A stretch of 64,000 bases of DNA, taken from Maniola hyperantus. Taxonomy: Eukaryota; Arthropoda; Insecta; Lepidoptera; Nymphalidae. This document shows positions 63,101 to 64,000 of this stretch, one piece after another. The notes under the pieces were generated by a model, which searched no databases, was not told the DNA's origin, and worked only from the letters and a program-made list of their open reading frames with translations. How positions within the stretch are numbered: position 1 is the first letter of the stretch; each line of letters begins with the position of its first letter. The stretch is taken from assembly GCF_902806685.2 (NCBI RefSeq), contig NC_048538.1, positions 5,580,001 through 5,644,000 on the forward strand, read 5' to 3'. The position numbers and the translations under genes were made by a program.

Positions 63101-64000
63101 ATTTTCCTTTATTTTCAGAAAATTTACCGTTTTGAGAAATAAAAGATTTACCTTGTGACGCATATGAAGTTGGAGTTGAGGAATGTCATGACTTCCTCAG
63201 CTTCAAGGTCCAAAAAATCTCTTGAAGCAACAAGGGGCAAAAAGAACCTCATTACTCGGGGAATCTTAAATTGTACAAGCATGAATGAAACATCAAAATA
63301 TTTTTGGTCGACGAAGTAATTTTATTAGATTTACCATTAAATCCATCACTGGTGCTATTCCCTTGAGTCTAGCCTCTCTATACAAAGCAAATGCGGAATC
63401 CTCGTTAAAGAGATTTTCATTGACTATAAAAGACCAGCATTGATCTTCTAAATCTGTTTTCAAACCATGCTAATATTATATTTAATTTAACCATAAAAAA
63501 CGTCTATATTACGCCAGTTAATAATAAGCATTTTAAAGTACCTTTTATGCCTAGATATTGAGCAGCGCTAAATAAATTCAGAACATTATCTCTTTTTAGT
63601 ATTTTATTACTTTCTGGACCACTAAAAATCATCCATTCATAAATTGTGTGGAATGATTCTGGAGTTACATTTGTCTGGAATTTTGTTAAATTATAATTTG
63701 TGTTGGTTTGCTTAACTGATACAAACTGGCTTCTAACTAACTAACCAATTTACTTACACATGGTAATTCTATTTCTCTTTGTATGTTTATTTCAAAGAAG
63801 GAAGAATAAATTTCAAGTACCACATGATGGCAATGAAATTCCTCTCGGCCAATATGTATAATCGTATCTGTATTTCTGAGGAATAGACCTATTAAAATAT
63901 CTTCACAATAATATTATAATTTAGAGTTAGGTAGTAGGTAACCTACATAAAGTTGTGTAATCTTCGATAAAACTCTTGAAATAAATCTTTTTTCTTAGGA
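48198..64000 (-). CDS. BTB-BACK-Kelch protein, 5' end outside the window
   Basis: Such proteins usually link substrates to Cullin-3 ubiquitin ligase or bind actin. I traced 21 phase-consistent exons (minus strand): >64000-63947, 63888-63758, 63674-63542, 63453-63335, 63264-63152, 62986-62777, 59786-59675, 59462-59345, 58785-58649, 58555-58444, 57826-57711, 57309-57202, 56000-55918, 55351-55205 (optional), 54876-54718, 54194-54094, 53520-53334, 52903-52712, 51250-51145, 50366-50231 and 48346-48198. The BTB domain runs from TIIHIGREEFHCHHVVLEIY to FSAAQYLGIK. The BACK domain runs from LEDQCWSFIVNENLF to EIEILMAGIRWLYGDW. A Ser/Thr/Pro-rich linker of about 270 residues follows, then six Kelch blades (VLVFGG, VFLVGG, LYAIGG, IWVAGG, LYIIGG, LIIIGG). 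About 907 residues with the optional exon. The ortholog is not resolved. Confidence 0.92.
48441..48665 (+). mobile_element. Helitron-like element with GACT tract (Kelch last intron)
   Basis: GACTGACTGACTGACTGACT (48459-48482), GAGACGGATCGGGCTGAA and TTTGTGTAGTCCACGAAG match the family seen at 36953-37162. The 3' end is degraded. Confidence 0.6.
48705..48910 (-). mobile_element. LINE 3' fragment (Kelch last intron)
   Basis: The reverse strand reads ATATGGAACGCCCTTCTAGC and AGGCAAGCGCGATCCATC, i.e. IWNALLALVF...LLGKRDPS, the extreme C-terminus and 3' UTR of the same LINE family as at 52209-52700. Confidence 0.6.
49379..49590 (-). mobile_element. Helitron-like (Lep1-type) copy
   Basis: GGCTGATGCCCGCGACTTCG to ACACTAATTTTGCATTTATA, with the ATTGATGGACAAACCAACAA variant. 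Confidence 0.65.
49889..50130. mobile_element. MITE with 27-bp TIRs (Kelch last intron)
   Basis: TACTACCCGTGCGCGATAAG...and ...CTTATTGCGCACGAGTAGTA are inverted with two mismatches. Inside, GTTGTACTGTAGACAA and TTGTCTACAGTACAAC are a second inverted pair. Open frames here are by-products. Confidence 0.8.
50424..50740 (-). mobile_element. 'GGTTCCGTA' fragment joined to a SINE head
   Basis: 50424-50646 is the left half of the 'GGTTCCGTA' family, reverse orientation, up to GTGGTTACATCACAAAAAA. It is followed directly by a SINE tRNA head in reverse orientation (GGTGCGTGCCCGGAATCGAACC...GATTAGACTATCACCGC). Confidence 0.7.
50879..51095 (+). mobile_element. Helitron-like (Lep1-type) copy
   Basis: CCATACTAATTTTATAAATG to GTAGTCGCGGCCATCATCTAGT, near full length. 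It lies 50 bp beyond Kelch exon 51145-51250 on its 3' (intron) side. Confidence 0.75.
51906..52218 (-). mobile_element. tRNA-derived SINE, full length
   Basis: ATCATCATCATGATCAAGTC (tail side) to the head CCCGGGATCGAACCTCCGAG...ACCACTATGCGATCACGGC. The LINE at 52209-52700 touches its head end. Confidence 0.85.
52209..52705 (-). mobile_element. 5'-truncated non-LTR retrotransposon next to a Kelch exon
   Basis: The reverse strand encodes LSHYRARRLIGDETLGNSK, LEHRRKVACLSVFYRIYFG, FYYRTARHRQGLHPYVVEI and AKIWNTLPASVFTSNINMG, the C-terminal end of a Jockey/CR1-like reverse transcriptase, then the 3' UTR and an A tail (52220-52228 as T on the plus strand). It starts within a few tens of bases of the donor of Kelch exon 52712-52903. 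Confidence 0.85.
52926..53225. mobile_element. Long-TIR MITE relative (Kelch intron)
   Basis: CAGACACCACACATTAAAGT, GTGTCTGGCAATGCATGACG and TAGACTTTATTGACGAAAG match one half of the element at 6560-7010, and GGAACAGC...GGTCTGGCACGCGCTGGC matches 7075-7140. It ends 22 bp from the acceptor of exon 52712-52903. Confidence 0.6.
53560..53854. mobile_element. MITE with long inverted ends (Kelch intron)
   Basis: ATACTCTATCCATGGAAAG and CTTTCCGTGGATAGAGTAT are inverted, as are ACACCAAAAATCTCAGTGGG and CCCACTGAGATTTTTGGCAC. The middle is AT-rich with repeats of ATTCGAATTTCAATTC. The ORF at 53548-53766 is not a gene. Confidence 0.8.
54272..54437. mobile_element. GC-rich foldback MITE (Kelch intron)
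   Basis: TATAGTACGCGACAGGTCGA and CTTGACCTGTCGCGAACTATA are inverted. The inside is more diverged than in the 45096 copy. Confidence 0.8.
54452..54702 (-). mobile_element. Helitron-like (Lep1-type) copy (Kelch intron)
   Basis: ACTAGCTGATGCCCGCGACT to TTTATAATATTAGTATGGA. Its left end stops 16 bp from the donor of exon 54718-54876. A small AATAATAATAAATT insert sits in the middle. Confidence 0.8.
54924..55043. mobile_element. Hairpin MITE, 'GAGATCTATAGAG' family, copy 4
   Basis: TATAGAGCGTGCTCTGACTT and AAAGTACGCTCTATAGAT are mirrored; shortened compared with copy 1. Confidence 0.7.
55201..55351 (-). CDS. Optional exon of the Kelch gene: cassette or alternative last exon
   Basis: After the acceptor TTTTTTTAG the frame continues from exon 55918-56000 (AG + A = Arg) as ESQITAPRAQTTNDGRTG, GQQANASSPNKG and ESLARINM, then stops at 55201-55203. 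If splicing uses the weak donor GTGAAT after base 55205, the exon is 147 bp, begins and ends in phase 2, and joins the first Kelch exon in frame. Skipping it is also in frame (AG + G = Arg). So it is either a 49-codon cassette in the linker, or the last exon of a short BTB-BACK protein without Kelch blades. Composition (Gln, Ser, Thr, Asn, Pro) matches the neighbouring linker exons. Confidence 0.6.
55655..55832 (+). mobile_element. tRNA-derived SINE, truncated
   Basis: Head GACCCGTGATAGTCTAATGG...GGGGGTTCGATTCCGGGC, with the anticodon-like loop shortened (CGCCGTTGGGAGG). The body ends at GAGTTCTCCATAATCAT. Confidence 0.8.
56058..56271 (+). mobile_element. Helitron-like (Lep1-type) copy (Kelch intron)
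   Basis: CCATATATTATAAATGCGAA to GACGAAGTCAAATCACCTAGT. The TTTGTTTGTTGGTTTGTTC variant replaces the CTGT tract. Confidence 0.7.
56483..57032 (+). mobile_element. 5'-truncated R1-clade-like LINE with intact target-site duplication
   Basis: It encodes GRWTHRLIKNINSWVSRKHG-like residues (frame from about 56520), QCFTGHGVFMQYTERI, CTYCIEPIDDAEHSLFRYPQF and a stop at 56902. The C..C...AEH...P.F pattern is the C-terminal zinc-knuckle of R1-like retrotransposons; the expected last Cys is Tyr here. An A tail ends at 57032, and the 16-bp repeat AGATAATCGCTGGTAT flanks the insert (56467-56482 and 57033-57048). Confidence 0.85.
59070..59282 (+). mobile_element. Helitron-like (Lep1-type) copy, best example
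   Basis: CCATACTAATATTATAAATG, CTGTCTGTCTGCTAGC, TTTTGACGAAATTTGGTACA, TTGCATCCCGGGGAAGGACA, TTTTTATCCCGGAAAATTAA and the end CGGGCATCATCTAGT are all present. It lies in the intron 60 bp beyond exon 59345-59462. Confidence 0.85.
60025..60450 (+). mobile_element. 'GGTTCCGTA' family, full-length copy (large Kelch intron)
   Basis: AAAAAGCGGCCAAGTGCGAGT to AGGTACGGAACCCTAAAAAT. Confidence 0.85.
60730..60885 (+). repeat. AT-rich segment ending in an ATT microsatellite, LINE-tail-like
   Basis: TTTTGCCTGAAATAAAGAAC is followed by ATTATTATTATTATTATT (60858-60879). An AATAAA followed by a trinucleotide tail is typical of some LINE 3' ends, but no coding part is attached. Confidence 0.45.
61255..61775. 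promoter_or_regulatory. CpG-rich island inside the largest Kelch intron, possible internal promoter
   Basis: The core GACAGCGCGCGCCGCGCAGC (61280-61300) and the section around 61690-61765 (CCGACCGCGCAATCACAATC, GAGCGGGCGTGCGCGAG) are far richer in CpG than their surroundings. ACTGACAACTGACAGC resembles the TGACA clusters at the pelota and pescadillo promoters. On the plus strand an ORF starts MSDTNFSLVIGQKYCLFG at 61527 and stays open to GTTTTTGAAGAAGAG followed by GTGTGT at 61770, a possible donor. I recognise no domain. It could be an alternative first exon or an unrelated small gene. Confidence 0.35.
62631..62722 (+). mobile_element. SINE 3' fragment
   Basis: GATGTCTGCCAATCCGCAGT, CAACGTGGTGGCCATAACC and the ATGATGATC tail. 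Confidence 0.65.

Overview
The window looks like nuclear DNA of a moth or butterfly. It is AT-rich, its genes are split by introns with GT/AG borders, and the spaces between them are packed with short interspersed repeats typical of Lepidoptera: tRNA-derived SINEs ending in GAT/ATG repeats, Lep1-type Helitron-like elements ending in CTAGT, foldback MITEs, and 5'-truncated non-LTR retrotransposons. No bacterial, viral or CRISPR features were seen. Family assignments come from protein and repeat motifs recognised by eye; no database search was run.

Layout. (1) 1-16712 holds almost only repeats and is probably the first intron of a CLIP-190/CLIP-170-like gene, whose first coding exon lies at 16713-16944 on the minus strand. 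(2) 18678-23793 (+) is pelota (ribosome rescue), seven exons. (3) 25057-28584 (-) is pescadillo (60S ribosome assembly), six exons, tail to tail with pelota. (4) 29993-43735 is a cluster of intronless secreted-protein genes. Three of them (33014, 39289 and 42842) share a C-x7-C-[ST]-P motif resembling the vitelline-membrane domain of insect eggshell proteins. A fourth, on the opposite strand (29993-30730), looks like a diverged relative, and a TIL-type protease inhibitor (31744-32055) sits between them. (5) 46353-47314 (+) is a two-exon gene for a 75-residue secreted peptide. (6) 48198 to beyond 64000 (-) is a large BTB-BACK-Kelch gene. I traced 21 phase-consistent exons, including one that may be either a cassette or an alternative last exon.

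The genes fall into three groups: housekeeping genes on the left (cytoskeleton, translation quality control, ribosome assembly), a probable ovary/eggshell block in the middle, and a Kelch adaptor gene on the right. The eggshell-like genes have TATA boxes 50-60 bp before the ATG, and one has five GATA-type sites in about 50 bp. The housekeeping genes lack TATA boxes but have clusters of TGACA/TGTCA upstream.

The most notable structures are the eggshell-like cluster, the optional Kelch exon that could give a BTB-BACK protein without a propeller, a 1.6-kb palindrome carrying the same ORF in both arms, a head-to-tail Helitron-like array, a 5S-rRNA-derived sequence, and a LINE remnant that stays in frame with a Kelch exon.
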